DNA of 5,621 nucleotides from Desulfobacula sp. (GTDB lineage: Bacteria > Desulfobacterota > Desulfobacteria > Desulfobacterales > Desulfobacteraceae): the NCBI RefSeq assembly GCF_021107415.1, contig NZ_JAIOSW010000180.1, positions 1 to 5,621 of the forward strand, read 5' to 3'. Both the position numbers and the translations under genes were made by a program. Shown piece after piece: positions 1 through 5,015 of the stretch (within the stretch, counting starts at the first letter, position 1; every line of letters begins with the position of its first letter). The notes beneath the pieces were generated by a model. That model saw only the letters and a list, made by a program, of their open reading frames with translations, was not told where the DNA came from and did not search any database.

Positions 1-495
1 CTGGCATCTGCAAGGCGGGCAATGCTGGCCCATGAGCTTGCACAAATCCTCTGCCCGGCAAAAGAGTCTGAATGTTTTACTGCAGCCTTTCTCCAGGATA
101 TGGCCCTGCCGTTTCTTGCCTGCCACAGGAGTGAGGATTATAATTCGATTTTGGAGAAATGGCATCTTGAAGGAGGCGATCTTGCCCAATTGGAGCGAGA
201 GTCTCTGGAATGGGATCATGCCCAGGTTGCCACATGGATTTGCAGTGAATGGGGGCTTCCTGAAAATATTGCGTTGGCCATCAAGAATCATCACAACCCG
301 GATATTGACAAAGAGTATGAAGTTTTAGGGCCCATCAGACTGGTTTCAATATTAAGGGAAGATGATTCAAATAACGGGCTGGATGAAATGATTGCCGAGG
401 CAGTTGGCGTTTACAATATTTCCCAAGAAAAAATGCAGGCAATCATTGAACCTGGTTTTGAGAAGGCCAAAGACCTTGCCCGGATGATTGTATAA
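1..495 (+). CDS. HDOD-domain signalling protein, C-terminal part (5'-truncated by window edge)
   Basis: The frame is open from base 1 and ends at TAA 493-495, giving 164 visible residues; the true start lies outside the window. The text matches the second half of an HDOD domain. An Ala-rich helix is followed by AFLQDMAL, where active HD phosphohydrolases have a LLHDIG-like motif. Then come ESLEWDHAQVATWICSEWGLP and AIKNHHNP, the classic HDOD 'E..DHA.VG..L...W.LP..I..AI..HH' block. The first HD motif reads Q-D instead of H-D, which fits the family rule that HDOD domains usually lack a full metal site and act as signalling or scaffolding modules rather than enzymes. About 55 residues follow the HH motif, with no further recognisable domain. 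Any N-terminal partner domain (receiver, EAL, GGDEF) would be off the left edge. ATG at 22 is an internal Met and not a convincing start. The partner and pathway are unknown. Confidence 0.85.
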   Translation: MASARRAMLAHELAQILCPAKESECFTAAFLQDMALPFLACHRSEDYNSILEKWHLEGGDLAQLERESLEWDHAQVATWICSEWGLPENIALAIKNHHNPDIDKEYEVLGPIRLVSILREDDSNNGLDEMIAEAVGVYNISQEKMQAIIEPGFEKAKDLARMIV

Positions 496-538
496 TTTTT
501 TTACAAGTTTTTTACAACCTTTTTACCCCGTCATGACA
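495..538 (-). repeat. Four phased 11-nt units, OmpR/PhoB-box-like
   Basis: Read on the minus strand from 538 down to 495, the sequence splits into four consecutive 11-nt units: TGTCATGACGG, GGTAAAAAGGT, TGTAAAAAACT and TGTAAAAAAAT. On the + strand this appears as TTTAC at 500, 511 and 522, exactly 11 apart. OmpR/PhoB-family regulators are known to bind tandem 11-bp half-sites, and the TGT-A-rich units resemble pho-box half-sites. A regulator of that class is encoded 3.2 kb downstream in the transcription unit that starts here. Binding is an inference. The T-runs alone could be ordinary AT-rich intergenic DNA, and they are not preceded by a GC-rich stem, so a rho-independent terminator for the HDOD gene is unlikely. 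Confidence 0.45.
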
Positions 539-563
539 CATTGGGAAATCAGATCCTGTAGAG

Positions 564-594
564 TTGAGTTAGATGTAAAACTAATCTTTATATT
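564..594 (+). promoter_or_regulatory. Weak sigma70-like promoter candidate for the VWA-kinase-regulator unit
   Basis: TTGAGT (564-569) matches four of six bases of the -35 consensus and TATATT (589-594) matches five of six of the -10 consensus. The 19-nt spacer is longer than ideal. Transcription would begin near 600, leaving a leader of about 40 nt before the VWA start codon. The suboptimal -35 and spacer would fit a promoter needing an activator, consistent with the repeats just upstream, but this is inference. Confidence 0.3.
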
Positions 595-624
595 GCAGTT
601 TTACAAAAAAATTGATTAACTCAA
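564..624. repeat. Two nested inverted repeats upstream of the VWA gene
   Basis: The outer arms TTGAGTTA (564-571) and TAACTCAA (617-624) are perfect 8-bp complements. Inside them, TGTAAAACT (574-582) and AGTTTTACA (597-605) are perfect 9-bp complements around a 14-nt loop, and that loop contains the candidate -10 box. If transcription starts upstream of 564 this could fold as an RNA stem with an asymmetric internal loop. If it starts near 600 it is better read as a pair of operator dyads covering the -35 and -10 elements. A third short dyad, ATTGA/TCAAT (611-625), partly overlaps the outer right arm. Confidence 0.5.
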
Positions 625-630
625 TACACA

Positions 631-636
631 GAGGAG
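631..636 (+). promoter_or_regulatory. Ribosome binding site of the VWA gene
   Basis: GAGGAG lies 7 nt before ATG 644. This supports that start, and the product then begins with a well-formed signal peptide. Confidence 0.8.
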
Positions 637-643
637 AAAGACC

Positions 644-2005
644 ATGACACACTCAAGATGGTATCAGCACCGAATAATTATTTCTTTTTTTACAGCTTTG
701 ATTATATTTACCTTGATGATGGGAGTTGCAGGGGCGAAAATTGAATCTACCAAAGTTATCTGCAGGGTGGAGACAGACAGGGCCGTTCTGTTGGCAGGAG
801 ATTCCCAGAATATAGTGCTTAAGGTGACCCTTGATGCACCATCGGCCCCTGTCCATGTTAAAAGGCCCCCTGTTAATCTTGCCCTGGTTCTGGATCAGTC
901 CGGCTCCATGAACGGCACCAAGATTGAACAGGCAAAGGCAGCTGCCATTGAAGCATTAACCCGGCTGGGGTTCCAGGATATTTTTTCCGTGGTGGTCTAT
1001 GATACCAATATCCATACCATTGTCCCGGCTCAGAATGCTCGAAATATACAGGGGATTATCCACACCATTCAACAGATTCGCGCCGGTGGCAGTACCGCCC
1101 TTTTCGGTGGTGTCAGTCAGGGTGCTTCCGAGATCAGAAAAAATCTTGAAAATGATTATATCCATCGTATTATTCTTCTGTCAGATGGCCTTGCCAATGT
1201 GGGACCCAGGATGCCGGAAGATCTTGGACGGCTGGGGGCGGCCTTGATTAAAGAAAATATTTCCGTCACAACTATTGGGGTTGGTACGGATTATAATGAA
1301 GATCTCATGGCAAGGCTTGCCCAGAAAAGTGATGGTAACACCTATTTTGTCGAGTCGGGATTTGATCTTCCCAGGATTTTTTCAGCAGAACTGGGGGATG
1401 TATTAAATGTGGTGGCGAAAAAAGTAAAAGTGATTATAACGCTGCCGGACAATGTAAAGCCTGTTAATATTATCGGCAGGGAAGGCAGGATACGGGGAAA
1501 ACAGATAGAGCTTTACATGAATCAGCTTTATGGGGATCAGGAAAAGTATGCCCTGGTTGAAGTCAATATTCCAAAGTCAACATCCGGATCAAGAATCAAG
1601 ATTGCCCAGGTTGATGTAACTTATGAAAATCCTTTCACCCGGAAACAGGAACAATCAACCGGAATCTCATATGCCGGCTTTAGCAGTGATCCTGAAAAGG
1701 TCGCCGGATCAACCAACATTGATGTGGTAAGGGAATATCAATTAAATCTTAATGCCCTGTCCCAGGAAAAAGCCATTGAATTGTCTGATAAGGGAAAGAA
1801 AAAAGAGGCGGTAAAAGAACTTAAGCAGTCGGCAGCCAGGTTAAAAGGCATCGGTACAATGTACAGGGATGAAAAACTTATCAAAGAAGCCGATGATCTT
1901 GAAATTCAGGCTGAGATGATTGAAGCTCAGGGCATGAGCAAGAAAAGCCGTAAGGTTTTAAGGACCAAATCTTATCAGATGAAAAACCAGCAGCTTTCAC
2001 AATAG
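644..2005 (+). CDS. Secreted von Willebrand factor A (VWA) domain protein
   Basis: The product has 453 residues. It opens with a Sec signal peptide: a basic start (R5, R10), a hydrophobic core at about 11-28, and an A-G-A site suggesting cleavage after residue 31. The mature protein is probably periplasmic; there is no lipobox, no C-terminal membrane helix and no sorting motif. Residues about 75-255 form a VWA domain with a complete metal-ion-dependent adhesion site: DQSGS at 84-88, T151 in GGSTALFGG, and D181 in LLSDGLANVG. Such domains bind a divalent metal and mediate protein-protein contact. Residues about 256-345 look beta-rich, as in YfbK-like bacterial VWA proteins. Residues about 365-440 are helical and rich in Lys and Glu, possibly coiled coil or TPR-like. 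Cys40 is the only cysteine of the mature chain. The kinase gene follows after 25 nt, suggesting co-transcription and a role in the same signalling event, for example presenting a periplasmic ligand to the sensor. Family assignment is firm; the partner and function are inferred. Confidence 0.9.
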   Translation: MTHSRWYQHRIIISFFTALIIFTLMMGVAGAKIESTKVICRVETDRAVLLAGDSQNIVLKVTLDAPSAPVHVKRPPVNLALVLDQSGSMNGTKIEQAKAAAIEALTRLGFQDIFSVVVYDTNIHTIVPAQNARNIQGIIHTIQQIRAGGSTALFGGVSQGASEIRKNLENDYIHRIILLSDGLANVGPRMPEDLGRLGAALIKENISVTTIGVGTDYNEDLMARLAQKSDGNTYFVESGFDLPRIFSAELGDVLNVVAKKVKVIITLPDNVKPVNIIGREGRIRGKQIELYMNQLYGDQEKYALVEVNIPKSTSGSRIKIAQVDVTYENPFTRKQEQSTGISYAGFSSDPEKVAGSTNIDVVREYQLNLNALSQEKAIELSDKGKKKEAVKELKQSAARLKGIGTMYRDEKLIKEADDLEIQAEMIEAQGMSKKSRKVLRTKSYQMKNQQLSQ

Positions 2006-2018
2006 GTAAAAAACTGGT

Positions 2019-2029
2019 ATGGCATAAGG
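2019..2029 (+). other. Start-stop minigene (ATG GCA TAA) and weak SD before the kinase start
   Basis: ATG GCA TAA occupies 2019-2027, in the same frame as the kinase and 3 nt upstream of its ATG at 2031. The only Shine-Dalgarno-like bases, AAGG at 2026-2029, are 1 nt from that ATG, too close for normal initiation. The in-frame TAA rules out a longer kinase N-terminus. Kinase translation may depend on ribosomes finishing the VWA gene or reinitiating after the two-codon ORF. This could also be a chance arrangement. Confidence 0.3.
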
Positions 2030-2030
2030 T

Positions 2031-3758
2031 ATGACAAGCAAACGTTCCATTATCATATTCTGGGCACTATTTTTAGTGCCCACCCTTATTATGGCCGGTA
2101 TTGCCGCAAGACTCCTGGCCCATGAGCAGGATCGGATCAATCGGTCAGCCAGCCAAGCCTTGTCCGAAAGGGCAAAAGCAATTTCTGAAACCATTCATCT
2201 CACGGTTGAAGCGGTTCAGGAAAATTTAAGCCGGTCTTTACTGGATATTGATCAGTATAAACTTAAAAAAACGCTTTTGATATGGGAAGAGATCAATCCT
2301 CTGGTGCGCAATATTTTTATTTATCAAAAGGACCGGGATCTTGAATATCCAGTCAGGGGAATGGGATCCACCCTTGAGGAGAGACGGTTTATTTCCCGGT
2401 ATGACTCGCTGTTTTCAGGGAGAATGAAGTTTGATTTTAATGCAGATCCTTTAAAGGATGAATTAAAGGCTACTGGTTTGCCAGGGTCTTACTCAGATTC
2501 GAGTCAATATGATTCTGCTATAAAAAAACAGACAAAATCATCCCGTCAAAAACTTGTTGCCTTGTCAAGACTTGTACAAAAAGCGCCTGCCTCAGGTCAG
2601 CAGGCCTTTTCCTCTGATGAACCGGAACAACAATTGATAGAAAAGTCAGGATGGATTCCCTGGTTCAGTGAGAACCGATTGTGCATTTTGGGCTGGGTGC
2701 AAAAATATGAGAATGGATTGGTATACGGGATCGAACTGGAATTGATGGCCTTGTTGTCAAGGCTGGTGGTTGATTTCCCGGAATTACCGGACAATAGGAC
2801 TGCGTTGATATTAATGGATGGAAACGGTGACTTTATGCATCAGTCCGGAAAAATGATGGTCGATCCCAAAGAAAAACCCCTGGCAGTCGTTTCCATATCA
2901 AACCTGCTGCCCCATTGGCAAATGGCTGTTTTTATCGATCATAAAGGGTTTGGATCAAATCAGGGCTTTTTATATATCTCTATAATTTTACTGGGTGTGT
3001 TTATCGCTGCCATTATATCCGGGGGTATTCTTTTGACCCGCCTGACTCTTCAGAATATGAAAGATGCAAGGCAGAAAACCTCATTTGTTTCTTCAGTATC
3101 CCATGAACTGAAAACACCTTTGACCAGTATCAGAATGTATGCAGAGCTTTTGTTATCCAAAAGAGTTAAAGATGAAAATAAAACACAGACTTATCTTTCG
3201 GTAATTGTAAATGAAAGTGGGCGATTAACGAGACTGATCAATAACGTGCTTGATTTTGGAAAACTTGAACAGGGCAAAAAGACATACCATTTGACAACCT
3301 TTGCAATGGATCAATTATTGGATCAGATGATCCAGGCCCACAGTATCAGGATTCAAAACCAGGGACTTAAAATCATACCACAGATTGAAGAAGGGGACTA
3401 TCCGGTCAAAACGGATCGGGATGCCATAGAGCAGGTGGTCCTGAATCTCGTGGATAATGTATTAAAATATGCCGGTAAAGGAAAGTTTATCAAATTTGTT
3501 CTGGAAAAGGATGATTCTTTTATTCTCTTAAAAATCTGTGATGACGGGCCGGGTATACCAAAACCACAAAGAGAGGCAGTGTTTGAAAAATTTTACAGGG
3601 TGGATAATTCCTTAACCGCACAGCAGCCGGGATCAGGATTGGGATTGAGCATTGCACGACAGATTCTGAAAGATCTTAAAGGAGATCTTACTTTTTATCC
3701 TATGCCGAAAAATGGCAGCTGTTTTACAATAAGGATAAAAAAATATGAACCGCATTAA
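2031..3758 (+). CDS. Membrane sensor histidine kinase with large extracytoplasmic sensor, no HAMP
   Basis: The product has 575 residues. TM1 lies at about 7-28 and TM2 at about 313-336, enclosing a sensor region of roughly 280 residues outside the membrane. That region looks like a two-lobed Cache-type sensor: the text at 84-108 (INPLVRNIFIYQKDRDLEYP) and at 258-271 (LILMDGNGDFMHQS) resembles the PAS-like folds of each lobe. A Ser/Gln/Lys-rich stretch at about 150-205 separates them. The catalytic core is complete: H box SVSHELKTPLTSIR with phospho-accepting H358, N box with N472 and N476 (LNLVDNVLKYA), G1 box DDGPGIP (504-510), F box EAVFEKFYRVD (516-525) and G2 box GSGLGLS (534-540). Only about 20 residues separate TM2 from the H box, so no HAMP domain fits. 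ATG 2031 is the most upstream possible start because of an in-frame TAA at 2025, and it gives an intact TM1. The gene overlaps the response regulator by 14 nt, so that regulator is its likely phosphotransfer partner. The stimulus is unknown. Confidence 0.93.
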   Translation: MTSKRSIIIFWALFLVPTLIMAGIAARLLAHEQDRINRSASQALSERAKAISETIHLTVEAVQENLSRSLLDIDQYKLKKTLLIWEEINPLVRNIFIYQKDRDLEYPVRGMGSTLEERRFISRYDSLFSGRMKFDFNADPLKDELKATGLPGSYSDSSQYDSAIKKQTKSSRQKLVALSRLVQKAPASGQQAFSSDEPEQQLIEKSGWIPWFSENRLCILGWVQKYENGLVYGIELELMALLSRLVVDFPELPDNRTALILMDGNGDFMHQSGKMMVDPKEKPLAVVSISNLLPHWQMAVFIDHKGFGSNQGFLYISIILLGVFIAAIISGGILLTRLTLQNMKDARQKTSFVSSVSHELKTPLTSIRMYAELLLSKRVKDENKTQTYLSVIVNESGRLTRLINNVLDFGKLEQGKKTYHLTTFAMDQLLDQMIQAHSIRIQNQGLKIIPQIEEGDYPVKTDRDAIEQVVLNLVDNVLKYAGKGKFIKFVLEKDDSFILLKICDDGPGIPKPQREAVFEKFYRVDNSLTAQQPGSGLGLSIARQILKDLKGDLTFYPMPKNGSCFTIRIKKYEPH

Positions 3759-4452
3759 AATTCTTGTGGCGGAAGATGATATCAATATCAGGATGGGACT
3801 TGTGGATACCCTTGAAAGCGAAAATTATCAGGTAACCCAGGCCAAAGATGGCAGGCAGGCTCTGGAATTGTTTGCAAAGAATTCCTTTGATCTAGTTCTT
3901 TTGGATATCATGATGCCTGAAAAAAGCGGGTATGATGTCTGCCGGGATATCCGGAGGCAAAATGAAGACGTTTGTATTATCATGCTGACAGCCAAAGGTG
4001 ATGAAATTGATAAGGTGGTAGGGCTCAAGCTTGGCGCGGATGATTATGTGACCAAACCTTTTGGTGTTCATGAGCTTTTAGCAAGGATAGCTGCCGTGCT
4101 TCGCAGAGGCAAAAGAGCATCACCGGGAAAAAAAGAGTTTATCCATGACGTATTTATATTTGGTGAGTTTGAAGTAAACTCTAAAACCTATAAATTGTCC
4201 AAAAATGGCAGTACCATTGATCTTTCAGAAAGAGAAATCAAGCTTATCCGGCTTTTTTATGCACATCCGGGAGAAGTCTTAAGCCGGGATAATATTTTAA
4301 ATGCCATCTGGGGGATTGATTATCTTGGCACCACCCGGACCCTTGATCAGCATATTGCGCAGCTTCGCAAAAAAATCGAAACCGACCCTTCCAACCCATC
4401 TCTTATCACCACCATTCATGGCGTGGGATACAGATACGTGAACCCTGTCTAA
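3745..4452 (+). CDS. OmpR/PhoB-family response regulator transcription factor
   Basis: The product has 235 residues, the normal length for the family. The receiver domain (about 4-118) has the acidic pair D11/D12, phospho-acceptor D54 in LLDIMMP, T82 in MLTA and K104 in TKPF. This is a full active site for Mg-dependent phosphorylation. A short linker rich in K, R and G (about 120-130) leads to a C-terminal winged-helix DNA-binding domain (about 135-233), ending with the recognition-helix region TRTLDQHIAQLRKKI and the wing TTIHGVGYRY typical of Trans_reg_C. AAGGAT at 3731-3736, 8 nt before ATG 3745, serves as ribosome binding site. The start lies inside the end of the kinase gene (14-nt overlap), a layout typical of translationally coupled cognate pairs. 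Likely targets include its own operon, given the 11-nt phased repeats at 495-538, but that is inference. It is PhoB-like in architecture only; the VWA neighbour argues against it being the phosphate regulator itself. Confidence 0.95.
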   Translation: MNRIKILVAEDDINIRMGLVDTLESENYQVTQAKDGRQALELFAKNSFDLVLLDIMMPEKSGYDVCRDIRRQNEDVCIIMLTAKGDEIDKVVGLKLGADDYVTKPFGVHELLARIAAVLRRGKRASPGKKEFIHDVFIFGEFEVNSKTYKLSKNGSTIDLSEREIKLIRLFYAHPGEVLSRDNILNAIWGIDYLGTTRTLDQHIAQLRKKIETDPSNPSLITTIHGVGYRYVNPV

Positions 4453-4510
4453 GAATTAAATATTTGTAAAAATTTGTTTCAATGGATAATGGGAAAGATA
4501 TATCCTTAGA

Positions 4511-4534
4511 AGATAGTTGACTAATCAACTATTT
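4511..4534 (+). terminator. Palindromic stem after the response regulator: weak terminator or operator
   Basis: ATAGTTGA (4513-4520) and TCAACTAT (4525-4532) are perfect 8-bp complements around a CTAA loop. One G-U and one A-U pair extend the stem to 4511-4534. The following bases, TTTATAAGATTTT, give only a broken T-tract and the stem is AT-rich, so intrinsic termination would be inefficient. As DNA it is a clean dyad (TTGACTAATCAA core) that could be a regulator site. It sits 60 nt after the stop codon and about 90 nt before the next promoter candidate. Confidence 0.4.
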
Positions 4535-4584
4535 ATAAGATTTTGAAACCCGCGTAAATTCTATAAGTACCACTTCTTATTGTT

Positions 4585-4624
4585 CAATTTTGATATTTTT
4601 TTGATAAAAAAAATAATTTTTTAC
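4585..4624 (+). promoter_or_regulatory. A/T-rich tract upstream of the delta-subunit promoter
   Basis: This 40-nt stretch is almost purely A and T, with runs of seven T (4596-4602), eight A (4606-4613) and six T (4617-4622), directly before the -35 box. The position suits an UP element or a curved, nucleoid-protein-bound segment. The T7-GAT-A8 dyad could also end transcripts bidirectionally, but it lacks a GC stem. No gene is visible anywhere in 4453-4731. Confidence 0.3.
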
Positions 4625-4654
4625 TTGACAATGCAATTAGGCTATCGCTATGTA
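4625..4654 (+). promoter_or_regulatory. Promoter candidate for the oxidoreductase operon
   Basis: TTGACA (4625-4630) is a perfect -35 hexamer. The best -10 at usable distance is TATGTA (4649-4654, 18-nt spacer), which keeps only the TAT start of the consensus. Transcription would begin near 4660, giving a leader of about 70 nt. The good -35 with A/T-rich upstream DNA and poor -10 suggests regulated use. Confidence 0.5.
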
Positions 4655-4662
4655 GTAGCTAT
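4641..4662. repeat. Three GCTAT direct repeats over the promoter
   Basis: GCTAT occurs at 4641-4645, 4647-4651 and 4658-4662. The last two are 11 nt apart and the longer word GCTATG is shared by them. They cover the spacer, -10 and start region of the promoter candidate, where a repressor or activator site would be expected. The unit is short, so chance is possible. Confidence 0.3.
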
Positions 4663-4695
4663 GAAATAGATACGATTGCAGAACTATATTTCATA
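4660..4695. repeat. 9-bp inverted repeat in the delta-subunit leader
   Basis: TATGAAATA (4660-4668) is perfectly complementary to TATTTCATA (4687-4695) with an 18-nt loop. The first arm begins about where transcription should start, so the transcript could carry a 5'-end hairpin ending some 20 nt before the Shine-Dalgarno site. As DNA, the half-sites are 27 nt apart centre to centre. A separate TGCAAT/ATTGCA pair (4632-4637, 4675-4680) interleaves with it. Confidence 0.4.
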
Positions 4696-4714
4696 AAGGG
4701 TCATCTTATTTTCT

Positions 4715-4721
4715 AAGGAGG
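4715..4721 (+). promoter_or_regulatory. Ribosome binding site that fixes the delta-subunit start
   Basis: AAGGAGG is a near-perfect Shine-Dalgarno, 10 nt before ATG 4732. The in-frame GTG at 4723 abuts and overlaps the extended GGAGGAG sequence, so it cannot be the start; ATG 4732 is preferred. Confidence 0.8.
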
Positions 4722-4731
4722 AGTGGGTTGT

Positions 4732-5013
4732 ATGTCACCAAATAAATTTTTTAAGCATGAAGGACCGTGGTCAGATGCAAATGACCCCCTGATGTGTTCT
4801 GATACCGGGAGTTGGCGAACCAAACGGCCGGTGGTTGATAAGGATCAATGCATATTCTGCGGGTTTTGTGCGATCTATTGTCCGATTCAGGTAATGGAGA
4901 TGGTTGAAAATTCATATTTTTCTCCTGACCTGGGATTTTGTAAAGGGTGCGGGATCTGTGCCAAAGAATGTCCCACAAATGCAATTTCCATGATGCCGGA
5001 GGGGGATTTTTAA
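4732..5013 (+). CDS. porD: 2-oxoacid:ferredoxin oxidoreductase, delta subunit (2x[4Fe-4S])
   Basis: From ATG 4732 the product has 93 residues, the usual size for a PorD-type delta subunit. GSWRTKRPVVD (26-36) is the characteristic lead-in. Two ferredoxin motifs follow: C40-x2-C43-x2-C46-x3-C50-P and C70-x2-C73-x2-C76-x3-C80-P. In this fold each [4Fe-4S] cluster takes three cysteines from one motif and the last from the other. The clusters carry electrons from the thiamine-pyrophosphate active site formed by the alpha and beta subunits to external ferredoxin in the cytoplasm. Cys22 is an extra cysteine outside both motifs. The alpha-subunit gene begins 2 nt after the stop, so the pair is surely co-transcribed. 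No gamma-subunit gene precedes it, since the upstream 280 nt are non-coding. Which 2-oxoacid the complex uses (pyruvate, a branched-chain acid or an aryl acid such as phenylglyoxylate) cannot be decided from this subunit. Confidence 0.88.
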   Translation: MSPNKFFKHEGPWSDANDPLMCSDTGSWRTKRPVVDKDQCIFCGFCAIYCPIQVMEMVENSYFSPDLGFCKGCGICAKECPTNAISMMPEGDF

Positions 5014-5015
5014 AA

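Noticed and set aside
32..328. 98-aa + strand open frame inside the HDOD gene
   Set aside because: It lies in a different frame over a strongly conserved HDOD block; its composition shows no family resemblance.
496..530. T-runs after the HDOD stop as an intrinsic terminator
   Set aside because: No GC-rich stem precedes them. The nearest dyad (AAGG/CCTT around 464-476) is four bases, inside the gene and too far from the T-runs.
495..538. Tandem repeats as a CRISPR array or replication iterons
   Set aside because: The units are contiguous, only 11 nt long and degenerate, with no spacers and no replication gene nearby.
533..560. Sigma54 -24/-12 promoter beginning TGACAC
   Set aside because: The required GG-N10-GC spacing is not met; the following TTGG is too close.
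4723..4731. GTG start adding three residues to the delta subunit
   Set aside because: The GTG overlaps the extended Shine-Dalgarno sequence; ATG 4732 has correct spacing.
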